Shown here piece by piece: positions 27,573 to 36,427 of a stretch of DNA of 64,000 bases. Source of the DNA: Sphingomonas palmae (GTDB lineage: Bacteria; Pseudomonadota; Alphaproteobacteria; Sphingomonadales; Sphingomonadaceae); the NCBI RefSeq assembly GCF_900109565.1, contig NZ_FNZZ01000003.1, forward strand, positions 62,001 to 126,000, written 5' to 3'. Both the position numbers and the translations under genes were made by a program. Every line of letters begins with the position of its first letter. Position 1 is the stretch's first letter. Below the pieces are notes generated by a model, which saw nothing but the letters and a program-made list of their open reading frames with translations, ran no database searches and was not told where the DNA came from.

Positions 27573-28922
27573 TTACTTCATCAGCACCAATTCTTCCGCC
27601 ATCGTCGGGTGAAGCGCGACGCAGGCGTCGAACTGCGCCTTGGTCAGCCCCGCCTTTACCGCAACCGCCGCCGCCTGGATGATCTCGGGGCAGTCGGGCC
27701 CGATCATGTGGATGCCGACGACGCGGTCGGTCTCGCCGTCGCACACCATCTTGTAGAGTGCGCGCTCGTCGCGGTTGGCGAGCACGTTCTTCATCGGGCG
27801 GAAATCGGACGAGTAGACGCGAACCGAGCCGAGCTTCTGCCGCGCCTCGGCTTCCGTCATCCCGACCGCGCCGATCGGCGGGTGGCTGAACACCGCGGAG
27901 GGCACGCAGTCGTAGTCGACGCGCGTCGGCTTGCCGCCGAACTGGGTGTCGGCGAACGCCTGCCCCTCGCGGATCGCGATCGGCGTCAGCTGGATACGGT
28001 TGGTTACGTCGCCGACCGCGAAGATCGACTGGCAGGTCGAGCGATTGTCCTCGTCGACCTTGATCGCGCCCAATTCGTCGACCTCGACCCCCGCGCTCTC
28101 CAGTCCCAGTCCGCGGGTCGCGGGCAGCCGCCCGGTCGCGAACATCACCGCGTCGACTGTGACGGGTTCGTGGTTCGACATGCTGACCGTCAGGCAACCG
28201 TCCTCACCCTTCTCGATGCCCTGGAACGTGGCATCGAAGCGGAACTCCAGCCCCTTCATCATGCTGATCTGCAGCAACCGGTCGCGGATCTGCAGGTCGT
28301 AGCCGCGCAGAATTTCCTTGCTGCGGTTCATCAGGATGACGTGGGCGCCGAGCTGGTGGAAGATGCCGGCGAACTCGTTGGCGATATAACCCGCACCCGC
28401 GATCAGGATGCGCTTGGGCACCGCGTCGAGGTGGAACGCCTCGTTCGAGGTGATGCCGTACTCGTGCCCGGGGCACTCGGGCACCATCGGGTAGGCGCCG
28501 ACCGCGATCAGGATCTTGCCCGCGGTCTTCTTCGTTCCGTCGGCGAGCGTGACCTCGTTCGGACCCGATACGGTCGCGCGCTGGTGGATGATCTCGCCGC
28601 CGCTGCTCTCGATCGTCGTCGTGTACGCGCGGTTGATCCGGTCGACTTCGGAGAAGACGTTGGTGGTCAGGCACTGCCAGTCGAACTCGGGCGCGTCGGG
28701 CACCTTCCAGCCGAACCGCTGCGCGTCCTTCAGATCCTCGGCGAAATGCGCGCCGTAGACGAGCAGCTTCTTGGGCACGCAGCCGCGAATGACGCAGGTG
28801 CCGCCGACGCGGTATTCCTCCGCCACCGCGACGCGCGCGCCGTGCGCGGCCGACACGCGCGCCGCGCGCGTCCCGCCAGAACCCGCGCCGATGACGAACA
28901 GGTCGTAGTCATAGTCGGGCAT
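27573..28922 (-). CDS. gor: Glutathione-disulfide reductase
   Basis: 449 residues from the ATG at 28922. It reduces oxidised glutathione with NADPH and FAD. FAD motif VIGAGSGGTRAAR, redox-active disulfide GGTCVIRGCVPKKLLVYG, NADPH-binding GAGYIANEFAGIF, and a C-terminal HPTMAEELVLMK with the catalytic histidine-glutamate pair. It supports the glutathione-dependent formaldehyde pathway encoded at 10.3 kb. It follows pgi and a DUF4174 gene on the same strand. Confidence 0.97.
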   Translation of the reverse strand: MPDYDYDLFVIGAGSGGTRAARVSAAHGARVAVAEEYRVGGTCVIRGCVPKKLLVYGAHFAEDLKDAQRFGWKVPDAPEFDWQCLTTNVFSEVDRINRAYTTTIESSGGEIIHQRATVSGPNEVTLADGTKKTAGKILIAVGAYPMVPECPGHEYGITSNEAFHLDAVPKRILIAGAGYIANEFAGIFHQLGAHVILMNRSKEILRGYDLQIRDRLLQISMMKGLEFRFDATFQGIEKGEDGCLTVSMSNHEPVTVDAVMFATGRLPATRGLGLESAGVEVDELGAIKVDEDNRSTCQSIFAVGDVTNRIQLTPIAIREGQAFADTQFGGKPTRVDYDCVPSAVFSHPPIGAVGMTEAEARQKLGSVRVYSSDFRPMKNVLANRDERALYKMVCDGETDRVVGIHMIGPDCPEIIQAAAVAVKAGLTKAQFDACVALHPTMAEELVLMK

Positions 28923-28986
28923 GTCGCTGGTCCTGCTATCTCTATTCCTGATTGAGGCCGCTCGTACCGGGCACGAGCGGATCGCG

Positions 28987-29364
28987 CTAGCGCTGCCCCG
29001 CGCGGCGCATCGGCATCGCGTCGATCCGCCCCTGCAACGTGTCCGCCGGCACCGGCTCGGCCGAGCGCAGCGCGACATTGCCGTCCTTGCCGATCAGCAC
29101 GACCGCGAAGCGTGCCGCGCGCAGGCGCAATCGCGTGCGTAAGCTTGCCGCAGTGTCGCTCGCGCCGGTCACCCCATCGCCGATCACCTCCACCACCTGC
29201 AAGTCCCGGTCTTCCGCACCGCGACGCCAGCCGCGCAGCGTCTCTCGCTGCGTGGCGAGCGCCGGGTCGCTCGCACCCGGCGCCGCGACGACGAGCACGC
29301 GGCGCTGCCACTTCATCTCGGCAACGCTCAGGCTGCTCGCGGCCGCGACGAGCGCGAGGATCAC
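28987..29364 (-). CDS. DUF4174-domain protein
   Basis: 125 residues with an N-terminal signal (ILALVAAASSLSVAE). The body has the thioredoxin-like pattern of DUF4174: WQRRVLVVAAP, then VVEVIGDGV, and RFAVVLIGKDGNVALRSAEPV near the end. The catalytic role is unknown, although periplasmic oxidative or envelope-stress functions are suggested for relatives. The start overlaps the pgi stop by four bases (ATGA), and gor follows 64 bases later. Confidence 0.82.
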   Translation of the reverse strand: MILALVAAASSLSVAEMKWQRRVLVVAAPGASDPALATQRETLRGWRRGAEDRDLQVVEVIGDGVTGASDTAASLRTRLRLRAARFAVVLIGKDGNVALRSAEPVPADTLQGRIDAMPMRRAGQR

Positions 29365-30872
29365 TCGCCGTCCGCGTCGTCGCCGCCGAACGCGCGCGCG
29401 ATCAGGTCGTTGGTGGAAGGATCGAAGTCGCCGCCGCCCTTCGCCGCTTCCTTCGCCATCTCCTTGCCCAGTTCGACGCCGAACTGGTCGAACGAGTTGA
29501 TACCCAGCAGCACACCATTCACGAACACGCGGTGCTCGTAGAAAGCGATCAGCGCGCCCAGCGTCCGGGCGTCCAACCGGTCGAGCAGCAGCGTCGAGGA
29601 CGGCCGATCACCCGGATAGGCGCGCGCCGGATCGTCGGGATTCGCGCGCCCCTTCATCAGTGCGGCACCCTGCGCGAAGGCGTTCAGCAGCAGGTTCTTG
29701 TGGTGATCCTCCGACAGCGTGTCGCCGGCCTCGATCACTGCGAGGAACTCGACCGGCACCAGGTGCGTGCCCTGGTGAAGCAGCTGGAACACCGCGTGCT
29801 GCGCGTCGGTGCCGACGCCGCCCCAGGTGATCGGCGAGGTCGGCCGCCCGACCGGCTTGCCGTCGACCGTCACGCCCTTGCCGTTCGACTCCATTTCAAG
29901 CTGCTGCAGGTAGCTCGGCAGTAGCCGCAGCCGCTCGTCATAGGCGAACGGCGCGCGCGTCTCGGCGTGGCGCACCTGCGTGTAGTAGAGGTCGGCGAAG
30001 GCGGCGAGCGCGGGGGCATTCTCGTGCAGCGCCGACAGGCGGAAGTGGCGATCCATCTCGGCCGCGCCCTCCAGCAATTCCTCGAACTGGTCCCAGCCGA
30101 GCTTGATCGCGGCGGGGAAACCGATCGACGACCACAAAGAATAACGCCCGCCGACACCCTCGCTGAACGGCACCACGCGCGTTTCATCGACGCCCCACTC
30201 GATCGCCTTGTCGGGCGAGGCAGTGACCGCGACGACGCGGCCGTAGGGATCGGACACGCCCGCGCCCTGCATCCAGGCGATGACGCTCTCGGCGTTCATC
30301 ATCGTCTCGGTCGTGGTAAAGGTCTTGGACGCGACCACCAGCAGCGTGGTGGCGGGGTCGAAGCGGTCGAACACGTCCTCCAGCGCCATGCCGTCGACGT
30401 TAGAGACGATCGCGACGTCGTAGTGGTCGCTGTCCCGCCCGAGCGCATCGACCAGCAGGTGAGGGCCGAGCGCCGAGCCGCCGATGCCGACGTGCAGGAT
30501 GTGGTTGACCGGCCCGAACGCCTCCGCCTCGATCGCGTCGATCAGCGCGCGCATCCGCGCGTGGTAGGCGCCCGCGCGCGCGACCGAGTCGGGGTTACCC
30601 TCGCCGCGCTCGGCGGTGTGCTCGACCGGGCGATCCTCGGTCACGTTGACGTGTGCACCGGAGAACATCGCCTCGCGCTTGCCCGCCAGGTCGCATTCCT
30701 TCGCCAGCTGCTCGAACGCGGCGATCATGTCGGGGGTCAGGTGTGTCTTCGCCCAATCGAAGTGGATGCCGGCGACATCGAGCGTCAGCCGCTTCAGCCG
30801 CTCCGGATCGGCCGCGAACAGCGCCTCCAGCCGTTCGGTCGGCAGCGCCTCGATGGGTGACCAGTCAGCCAT
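29361..30872 (-). CDS. pgi: Glucose-6-phosphate isomerase
   Basis: 503 residues. It interconverts glucose-6-phosphate and fructose-6-phosphate. Signatures are GIGGSALGPHLLVDAL, VVASKTFTTTETMMNA, VGGRYSLWSSIGF with the phosphate-binding region, and the C-terminal NSFDQFGVELGKEMA. A catalytic glutamate is seen in the QLEMESNGKGV segment. The gene leads the pgi-DUF4174-gor unit. Confidence 0.98.
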   Translation of the reverse strand: MADWSPIEALPTERLEALFAADPERLKRLTLDVAGIHFDWAKTHLTPDMIAAFEQLAKECDLAGKREAMFSGAHVNVTEDRPVEHTAERGEGNPDSVARAGAYHARMRALIDAIEAEAFGPVNHILHVGIGGSALGPHLLVDALGRDSDHYDVAIVSNVDGMALEDVFDRFDPATTLLVVASKTFTTTETMMNAESVIAWMQGAGVSDPYGRVVAVTASPDKAIEWGVDETRVVPFSEGVGGRYSLWSSIGFPAAIKLGWDQFEELLEGAAEMDRHFRLSALHENAPALAAFADLYYTQVRHAETRAPFAYDERLRLLPSYLQQLEMESNGKGVTVDGKPVGRPTSPITWGGVGTDAQHAVFQLLHQGTHLVPVEFLAVIEAGDTLSEDHHKNLLLNAFAQGAALMKGRANPDDPARAYPGDRPSSTLLLDRLDARTLGALIAFYEHRVFVNGVLLGINSFDQFGVELGKEMAKEAAKGGGDFDPSTNDLIARAFGGDDADGE

Positions 30873-31003
30873 GATAATCTCGTCCTGCTAGCAAATCCGT
30901 CAGCCGCCCGAACGGGCGACGCGCATCATGGGTCCGCTTGCCCCGAGAGCCATGCTCCGAAACCAAGCTTGACGCGCATCGCCGCTTGCGCGACCGAACG
31001 GTC

Positions 31004-31819
31004 ATGGCCACCAGCACCCCCGCGGGCAAGACCGCAGCGTCCGAGACCAAGGAAACGCTCCGCTTCCTGCTCAAGCTCGCGCTCTTCGTCTTCATCCTGC
31101 GCAGCTTCATCTTCGCGCCGTTCTCGATCCCCTCGGAGTCGATGCTGCCCCGGCTGCTGATCGGCGACTATCTGTTCGTGTCAAAGTGGAATTACGGCTA
31201 TTCGCGCTGGTCGCTTCCCTTTGGCGTACCGCTGATCCCCGGCCGCATCTTCGCCTCCGATCCGACGCGCGGCGACACCGTCGTGTTCCGCAGCATGGAG
31301 CCCGACGACCACGACGTGATCAAGCGCGTGATCGGCCTGCCCGGCGACACCGTGCAGATGCGCCGCGGCCAGCTGTTCCTCAACGGCAAGGCTATTCCGA
31401 AGCAGCGCGTCGCCGACTTCATCGTGCCGATCTCGCCCAACTTCCCCGAGGACAAGTGCGGCACGCAGTTCCAGGATGTGGGCGCCAACAACCAGCCGAT
31501 CTGCCGCTACCCGCAATTCCGCGAAACGCTGCCCAACGGGCGCAGCTACATGGTCATCGACCAGGAATATATCCCGATCGCCGATGACACGCCGGTCTAC
31601 CGCGTGCCGGCGGGCGACGTGTTCCTGATGGGCGACAACCGCGACGACAGCGCCGACAGCCGCTTCGCCCCGCCCGAGGGGATGGGCTACATTCCGATGG
31701 AGCGGATCGAGGGCAAGGCGATCGTCAACTTCTGGTCGACCGATGGCTCGGCCGAGTGGTTGAAGCCGTGGACCTGGGTATCCGCCGCGCGGTGGCGCCG
31801 CATCGGGGAGGGCTTTTGA
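31004..31819 (+). CDS. lepB: Signal peptidase I
   Basis: 271 residues. A membrane helix at about residues 25-40 (LLKLALFVFILRSFIFAPF) anchors the protein. The catalytic serine is in SIPSESMLPRL, and the lysine is in DHDVIKRVIGLPGDTVQMRRG. Box E GDNRDDSADSR is present. It cleaves Sec signal peptides in the periplasm. The ATG at 31004 is used because it gives the usual N-terminus. The stop overlaps the rnc start, so the two are co-translated. Confidence 0.97.
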   Translation: MATSTPAGKTAASETKETLRFLLKLALFVFILRSFIFAPFSIPSESMLPRLLIGDYLFVSKWNYGYSRWSLPFGVPLIPGRIFASDPTRGDTVVFRSMEPDDHDVIKRVIGLPGDTVQMRRGQLFLNGKAIPKQRVADFIVPISPNFPEDKCGTQFQDVGANNQPICRYPQFRETLPNGRSYMVIDQEYIPIADDTPVYRVPAGDVFLMGDNRDDSADSRFAPPEGMGYIPMERIEGKAIVNFWSTDGSAEWLKPWTWVSAARWRRIGEGF

Positions 31820-32511
31820 GCGAGCTTGCCGATTGGATCGAGGCGCGGCTCGGCTACCGGCCGCTCGAGATCGCACCCTATCAGCGTGCGCTGACCCATT
31901 CGAGCCACACCGGCGACAGCTACGAGCGGCAGGAGTTCCTCGGCGACCGCGTGCTCGGGCTGATCATGGCCGAGTGGCTGTACGAGACCTTTCCCGACGA
32001 GCCCGAGGGCAATCTGTCGAAGCGGTTCAACGCGCTGGTGACCGGTTCGGTCTGCGCCGCGGTGGTGCGTGATCTCGGCGTCGCGCCGCACCTGCGGCTC
32101 GGCAAGCAGGCGCGCGACGACGGCGCCGCCGCCAGCGACAACGTGCTCGGCGACGTGATGGAGGCGCTGCTCGGCGCGCTCTACCGTGAGCGCGGGCTCG
32201 ATGCCGCGCGCGACGTCGTGCGCCGGCTGTGGGCGGATCGCCTCCACGCCGATGGCGTCGCGCCGCAGCATCCCAAGTCCGCGCTGCAGGAATGGGCCGC
32301 CGCCAACCGCCGCGCCACCCCGGCGTACGAGGTGACCGACCGCTCCGGTCCCGGCCACGCGCCGCGCTTCACCGTCCGCGTGGCGGTCGGCAAGGATGAG
32401 ACCAGCGCCACCGGCACCAGCAAGCAGGAAGCCGAAACCGCCGCCGCCGCTGCCCTGCTCGACACGCTGCGCCAGCAAACCCCACCGCCGAAACGCCGCC
32501 GGCGCGGTTGA
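31816..32511 (+). CDS. rnc: Ribonuclease III
   Basis: 231 residues from a TTG at 31816 that overlaps the lepB stop (TTGA). The catalytic signature is ERQEFLGDRVLGL, with further acidic residues in DNVLGDVMEALLGALYRERG. A double-stranded-RNA-binding domain follows (HPKSALQEWAAANRR to the QEAETAAAAALL stretch). It ends in a short basic tail, KRRRRG. It processes rRNA and regulatory RNAs. era, usually the next gene, is elsewhere in this window. Confidence 0.95.
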   Translation: MSELADWIEARLGYRPLEIAPYQRALTHSSHTGDSYERQEFLGDRVLGLIMAEWLYETFPDEPEGNLSKRFNALVTGSVCAAVVRDLGVAPHLRLGKQARDDGAAASDNVLGDVMEALLGALYRERGLDAARDVVRRLWADRLHADGVAPQHPKSALQEWAAANRRATPAYEVTDRSGPGHAPRFTVRVAVGKDETSATGTSKQEAETAAAAALLDTLRQQTPPPKRRRRG

Positions 32512-32527
32512 ACGAGCGGCATCATCG

Positions 32528-32923
32528 ATGACGCGACCCAGCTCGTTGACCTGTGGCCGCCTGCTACTGTTCTCGGCTACCGTCGCGCTTTCCGCATGCG
32601 GTCGCATACCGGCGGGTTGCGAGCATTACAGCTTGGCGTCGGTTGGTAAGGTTCTGAAGATCGCGGAGCAGGACACGATCGAAACCTTGCAACGCTATTA
32701 TGATGTGCCTGCGGCTGCGGCGGCACGATTCTCCTGTTGGGGCAATTGCACGGTTGTCTATCAGGCGAGGAACATCCTCGACGGCTTCCTGGGTGGATCG
32801 AAGCCCAACATGTTCATCGTCAGAATACGTTGGGAGAACAAGGCGCTGTCCAAGCCTTTCCTGCGTCAAATCTATGTCAGTTCGTGCGGAAAGGTCATGG
32901 AGCAAAAGCCGATCGCAGACTGA
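32528..32923 (+). CDS. Small lipoprotein of unknown function
   Basis: 131 residues from the ATG at 32528, 14 bases after the rnc stop. The signal is followed by a lipobox-like ALSAC, so the mature protein is probably lipidated. Four further cysteines (ARFSCWGNC and SSCGK among them) suggest disulfides. The base composition is slightly AT-richer than the neighbours. No family recognised. Confidence 0.6.
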   Translation: MTRPSSLTCGRLLLFSATVALSACGRIPAGCEHYSLASVGKVLKIAEQDTIETLQRYYDVPAAAAARFSCWGNCTVVYQARNILDGFLGGSKPNMFIVRIRWENKALSKPFLRQIYVSSCGKVMEQKPIAD

Positions 32924-33042
32924 TGGCGGTCTGCCCGCGCGATTGTTTTCGTGTCGTCAAACCCCGGCGCGACCTGCATGATCGGCTTTGCAAGGAACCC
33001 GGCTGGGAGCATCAACGACCAGCTTGATCGAGGAGCGTGCCT

Positions 33043-33348
33043 GTGGTGACCATGACCGTCGTCTACCCTTACGACGCCGACAAGCCGTTCGATGAGGCCT
33101 ATTACGCCCAACACCACATGCCACTCGTCAAGGAGGTCTGGGGCGACGCGGTGACCGGGACGACCGTCTACCACGCGCTCGCCGGGCTGTCGGGCGAGCC
33201 GGCCTTTTCCACCATCGCGCAGGTCGAGTTCGCGTCGATGGAGGCATTTCAGAAGGCGATGGCGAACCCGCGCTCCGCTGAGGTCAACGCCGACATCCCG
33301 AACTTCTGCCGCGTGACGCCGACGTTCCAGCTCAGCCGCCGGGTGTGA
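33043..33348 (+). CDS. EthD-family protein
   Basis: About 101 residues, with AGGAG seven bases before the GTG chosen at 33043; other GTG or ATG codons nearby at 33037, 33046 and 33052 are possible. The EthD pattern, a ferredoxin-like fold dimer, is visible: YPYDADKPFDEAYYAQHHMPLVKEVWG and VEFASMEAFQKAMANPRSAEV. EthD-like proteins act in ether or polyketide degradation; the specific role here is unknown. The next gene overlaps its stop. Confidence 0.82.
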   Translation: MVTMTVVYPYDADKPFDEAYYAQHHMPLVKEVWGDAVTGTTVYHALAGLSGEPAFSTIAQVEFASMEAFQKAMANPRSAEVNADIPNFCRVTPTFQLSRRV

Positions 33349-34238
33349 CGTCCGCCTGGACCCCGGCGGCCGACAGCGGGATCACGCTGCGGCAGGTGGT
33401 CGCAAACGGGCTGACGTTCGAGGTGGCGCAAGCGGGTGAGGGCGATCACCTGGCGCTGTGCCTGCACGGCTTTCCCGAGCTCAACTTCTCGTGGCGCTAT
33501 CAAATGCCGCTGCTGGCGGGGATGGGCTACCGCGTCTGGGCGCCCAATCAGCGCGGCTATGGTGCGTCGTCGCGGCCCGAGGGCGTGGCCGCGTACAGCG
33601 CCGACCGGATCGTCGCGGATGCCGCGGCGCTGTTCGACGCCAGCGGTGCTGCCAAGCTGACGCTGGTGGCGCATGACTGGGGCGGGGCGATCGCGTGGAT
33701 GTTCGCGATCAACCGGGTACGGCCGATCGCGCGGCTGGTGGTGATGAACCTGCCGCATCCGATCTGCTTCGCCGAGGCGTTGAAGCATTGGCCGCAGCGG
33801 CGGCGCAGCTGGTACATGGCGGCGTTCCAGCTGCCGTGGTTGCCGGAGCGTGCGATGATCGTGAGGGATGCAGCAGCGGTGCGCCACGCCTTTCGCGGCA
33901 TGGCGGTCGACAAGTCGCGTTTCCCCGACGAGGTGCTGGGCGTCTACGCCGCAGCAGCCCAAGCGCCGGGTGCGGCGACCGCGATGATCAACTGGTACCG
34001 TGCCGCGGCGCGCCACCGCGATGCGATGAAGCTGCGCAACGGCGGGCGGGTCGAGGTGCCGACGCTGATCGTCTGGGGCGAGGAGGACAGCGCACTCGGG
34101 CTGGAAACGCTGAACGGAACCGAGCGGTTCGTCCCCGACCTGACGATCCGGCGGCTGCCCGGCGTGTCGCACTGGGTGCAGCAGGAAGCGCCCGAGGCAG
34201 TCAACGCGATCCTCGCCGACTGGCTGCCGCGCGGCTGA
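33345..34238 (+). CDS. Alpha/beta hydrolase, epoxide hydrolase-like
   Basis: 297 residues from a GTG at 33345 overlapping the EthD stop. The nucleophile aspartate is in LVAHDWGGAIAW, the oxyanion motif is HGFPE, and RGYGASSRP is typical of this family. The charge relay includes GEEDSALGLE and the histidine in PGVSHWVQQEAP. The overlap suggests coupling with the EthD-like protein and a shared degradation step. A haloalkane dehalogenase function is a lesser possibility. Confidence 0.87.
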   Translation: MTSAWTPAADSGITLRQVVANGLTFEVAQAGEGDHLALCLHGFPELNFSWRYQMPLLAGMGYRVWAPNQRGYGASSRPEGVAAYSADRIVADAAALFDASGAAKLTLVAHDWGGAIAWMFAINRVRPIARLVVMNLPHPICFAEALKHWPQRRRSWYMAAFQLPWLPERAMIVRDAAAVRHAFRGMAVDKSRFPDEVLGVYAAAAQAPGAATAMINWYRAAARHRDAMKLRNGGRVEVPTLIVWGEEDSALGLETLNGTERFVPDLTIRRLPGVSHWVQQEAPEAVNAILADWLPRG

Positions 34239-34249
34239 CCGACACGAGA

Positions 34250-34279
34250 AGGGGAGCAGAACCCTGCGGTCCCGCTCCC
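34250..34279 (+). terminator. Hairpin between convergent genes
   Basis: GGGGAGC pairs with GCTCCCC around a 14-15-base loop. It lies between the hydrolase (plus) and the outer-membrane protein gene (minus). A moderate T-rich stretch follows on one side. Confidence 0.5.
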
Positions 34280-34329
34280 CATTAACCCCGCGCGCTACGC
34301 AACCGGCGCGAAGGTTCCTGATCGAAAGA

Positions 34330-34971
34330 TCAGAAGTGGGTGACGATACCCAGCGTCGGGCGGAAGCTGTGGACCCAGCCGAACGACGACACTTCGCCGC
34401 GCAGGCGGAAGCCCGCGTTGCCGGTCAGGCCGCCCAGGCCGATGTCCTTCGGGCCGACTTCGAAGCCGACGCCGTAGGTGACATCGTCATAGTCGCGGTT
34501 GGTGTTCACGCGCTTGTCGAAGTTGACCCACTGGTAGCCGACCTTGCCGTAGAACAGGCCGCTCTCACCGGCGCGGAAGCCGAAGCGGCCGGCGGCGCCA
34601 TATTCCCAGTCGATGTCGCCCGACACGCCCTTGGCGACGTTACCCTCGGCGCCGACGAAGAAGGCGTTAAGCGGCACGTTGAAGCCGACCAGACCCTCGA
34701 CCAGCGAACCGTTCAGCTTATCGCGACGGTTGACGGGCGGGATGCCGGCCTTGTTCGGCTCGCTGTCGAACTGCTCCCAGCCGCCGCGGATCGCGAAATA
34801 CGGGTCGATGCCGAACGCCTTGGTGCCGTCGGGCGCGGTCGCCGTGTCGGTGGTGGTCGTCTGACCATAAGTGGTGTCGGTGGTCGACGGATAGGACGCG
34901 TCCTGCGCGAAGGCAGGGGCAGCGGCGAGAGCGGACACGGCAACGGCCGTCGCAAGAACGAGCTTACGCAT
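34330..34971 (-). CDS. Outer-membrane beta-barrel protein
   Basis: 213 residues with a signal peptide (AAAPAFAQ cleavage). After a Thr-rich linker the body has alternating amphipathic strands, with DPYFAIRGGWEQF, LVEGLVGFNVPLNAFFVGAEG and LFYGKVGYQWVNFDK, and ends in an aromatic residue (GIVTHF), as expected for BAM substrates. It resembles small OmpW/OmpA-like porin-like barrels of sphingomonads. No specific ligand can be inferred. Confidence 0.82.
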   Translation of the reverse strand: MRKLVLATAVAVSALAAAPAFAQDASYPSTTDTTYGQTTTTDTATAPDGTKAFGIDPYFAIRGGWEQFDSEPNKAGIPPVNRRDKLNGSLVEGLVGFNVPLNAFFVGAEGNVAKGVSGDIDWEYGAAGRFGFRAGESGLFYGKVGYQWVNFDKRVNTNRDYDDVTYGVGFEVGPKDIGLGGLTGNAGFRLRGEVSSFGWVHSFRPTLGIVTHF

Positions 34972-35255
34972 GATGAACCTCGGTATAGTTTTATCTGTTT
35001 ATCGGGGGTGGCCGCCTGCGGCAGCGTACCCGAGGCCCACCTAACCGGCGGAAGTGAACAGGGTTGCGCAAATCGCGCCGCGCGGTCGCACTAAATAGCG
35101 ACTGTGGCCGGAACGACACGCTTTCTTTCGCCTTCATGAACGCGCGCGCCACAAAGCGGCCGCAGCGCAACATGGCTGCCACAAAGCCGCCGCACCCCGC
35201 CATGTTCGGCCTTGGTCGGTCGTGCGGCATTGAACGACCGAATCGCTGCCGACGC

Positions 35256-35588
35256 TCAGCGCGCGCGTCTGGTCGGCGCGTGAAAGTCGGGCGGCTTGTC
35301 CGCGATCCAGCGCAGGAAGCGCGCCATCACCGGCAGGTCGCGGATCGCCTCCAGCGTGCCCGCGACCGCCAGCGCGCGATTGTCGGCGGCGGCGTGGATC
35401 GCGCGGTGGCAGATCGGGTGCACCGGCTCGGTGTGCGTGCCGCCCTCGCTCTTGGGCACGACATGGTGCCACTCGACCTTCACGCCCAGCGGACGCCCGC
35501 ACAAAGCGCAGACCGGCGGCGGCGCGGCGCGCGCGGCGAGCGCCTCGGCCTCCGCCAGCCCCGCCTTGCGCTTCACCCGTCCGGCCAC
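35256..35588 (-). CDS. HNH endonuclease-like protein
   Basis: 110 residues from a GTG at 35588 with AGGAGG four bases before it. Zinc-binding CxxC (CALCGRPLG), the HNH core VEWHHVVPKSEGGTH and PICHRAIH. HNH proteins cut DNA in phage packaging, restriction and repair, but many small ones are uncharacterised. It lies next to the HTH protein at 35765, which has also been seen near HNH genes in sphingomonads. Target sequence is unknown. Confidence 0.82.
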   Translation of the reverse strand: MAGRVKRKAGLAEAEALAARAAPPPVCALCGRPLGVKVEWHHVVPKSEGGTHTEPVHPICHRAIHAAADNRALAVAGTLEAIRDLPVMARFLRWIADKPPDFHAPTRRAR

Positions 35589-35689
35589 CGATCCTCCTGC
35601 GTGCGGGAGAGCAGACGCGCGGTGCCGCACCGGGGTTGCATTGCCCAGCACGCGAGGTGGGAAGGGCGCGGAAGGTCACTAAAGTCACA

Positions 35690-35719
35690 CCCCTACGCAT
35701 GTGCGCGCGTGCGTAGGGG
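35690..35719 (-). terminator. Perfect hairpin between the HTH gene and the HNH gene
   Basis: CCCCTACGCA pairs with TGCGTAGGGG around a GC-alternating 10-base loop. It lies 46 bases beyond the stop of the gene at 35765 and 102 bases before the HNH start, and probably terminates the upstream gene. Confidence 0.6.
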
Positions 35720-35764
35720 CTTTGGGACGTTCGAGCCGATCGCGCGACAATCGCACGTGCGACC

Positions 35765-36358
35765 TCACGTCGCGTCCCGGCAGTCCTTCGGTTCGTCGGG
35801 GGAGTAATCCTGCACCAGCGTCGGCACCATCTCGCACGCGTGATCGCCGAGCGTGCCGAGCGAGCGCTGGAAGGTGCCGCGCGCGGCATCGGTCATCGCC
35901 TCGAATCCGTCCCAGCGGTCGCCCGGCTTTCCGGCGGGCAGCAGATGCTGGAGCAGGAAGACGAGCAGCCGGTCGCTCGGCTCGCGCGTCGTCTGGACGA
36001 GCGTGCCGTCCTTCCACACCTCGCGGACGGTTCCGCGGGTCGCGCGCTCGAACGCGAGCGTGGTGAGGCGCACCGTCGCGATCTTGAGCGCCTGATCCCA
36101 GGTGCGCGCGAAGCCCTCGGCATCGGGCCGCGCACGCAGGCGATAGGCGGAGCGCGACGACACCCCCGCTTCCTGACACGCCGCGCTGACCGAACCCGTC
36201 TCCGCCAAGACGGTCAGAAAGGTCCGCTGCCGCTCGGCGGTCCAGCCATCGGCGCGCACGCGCACCGGCACGGGCGGGGGCAGCGGCAGGTCGGTGACGT
36301 TGTCATGTGCGAGGTCATGCCCGGTTGATCGAGCGGCGGCGGTACGGCGAGCGGCCAT
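35765..36358 (-). CDS. Helix-turn-helix protein, terminase-small-subunit-like
   Basis: 197 residues. A predicted HTH near residues 40-75 (RQRTFLTVLAETGSVSAACQEAGVSSRSAYRLR) resembles both phage small terminases and transcriptional regulators. The remainder, with FERATRGTVREVWKDG and FLLQHLLPAG, has no motif I can name. The neighbouring HNH endonuclease is compatible with a phage remnant, but no capsid or portal genes are present. Confidence 0.6.
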   Translation of the reverse strand: MAARRTAAARSTGHDLAHDNVTDLPLPPPVPVRVRADGWTAERQRTFLTVLAETGSVSAACQEAGVSSRSAYRLRARPDAEGFARTWDQALKIATVRLTTLAFERATRGTVREVWKDGTLVQTTREPSDRLLVFLLQHLLPAGKPGDRWDGFEAMTDAARGTFQRSLGTLGDHACEMVPTLVQDYSPDEPKDCRDAT

Positions 36359-36427
36359 GTGTGTGCTCCGTGTGAGAGGAGCAGGTGAGGTATGCGGGAT
36401 CGGGGTGTGTAGGACAGATGTAGAAGG

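Noticed and set aside
35256-36358. A prophage signalled by the HNH and terminase-like genes
   Set aside because: There are no portal, capsid, tail, integrase or lysis genes, and no att-like repeats were seen around the pocket.
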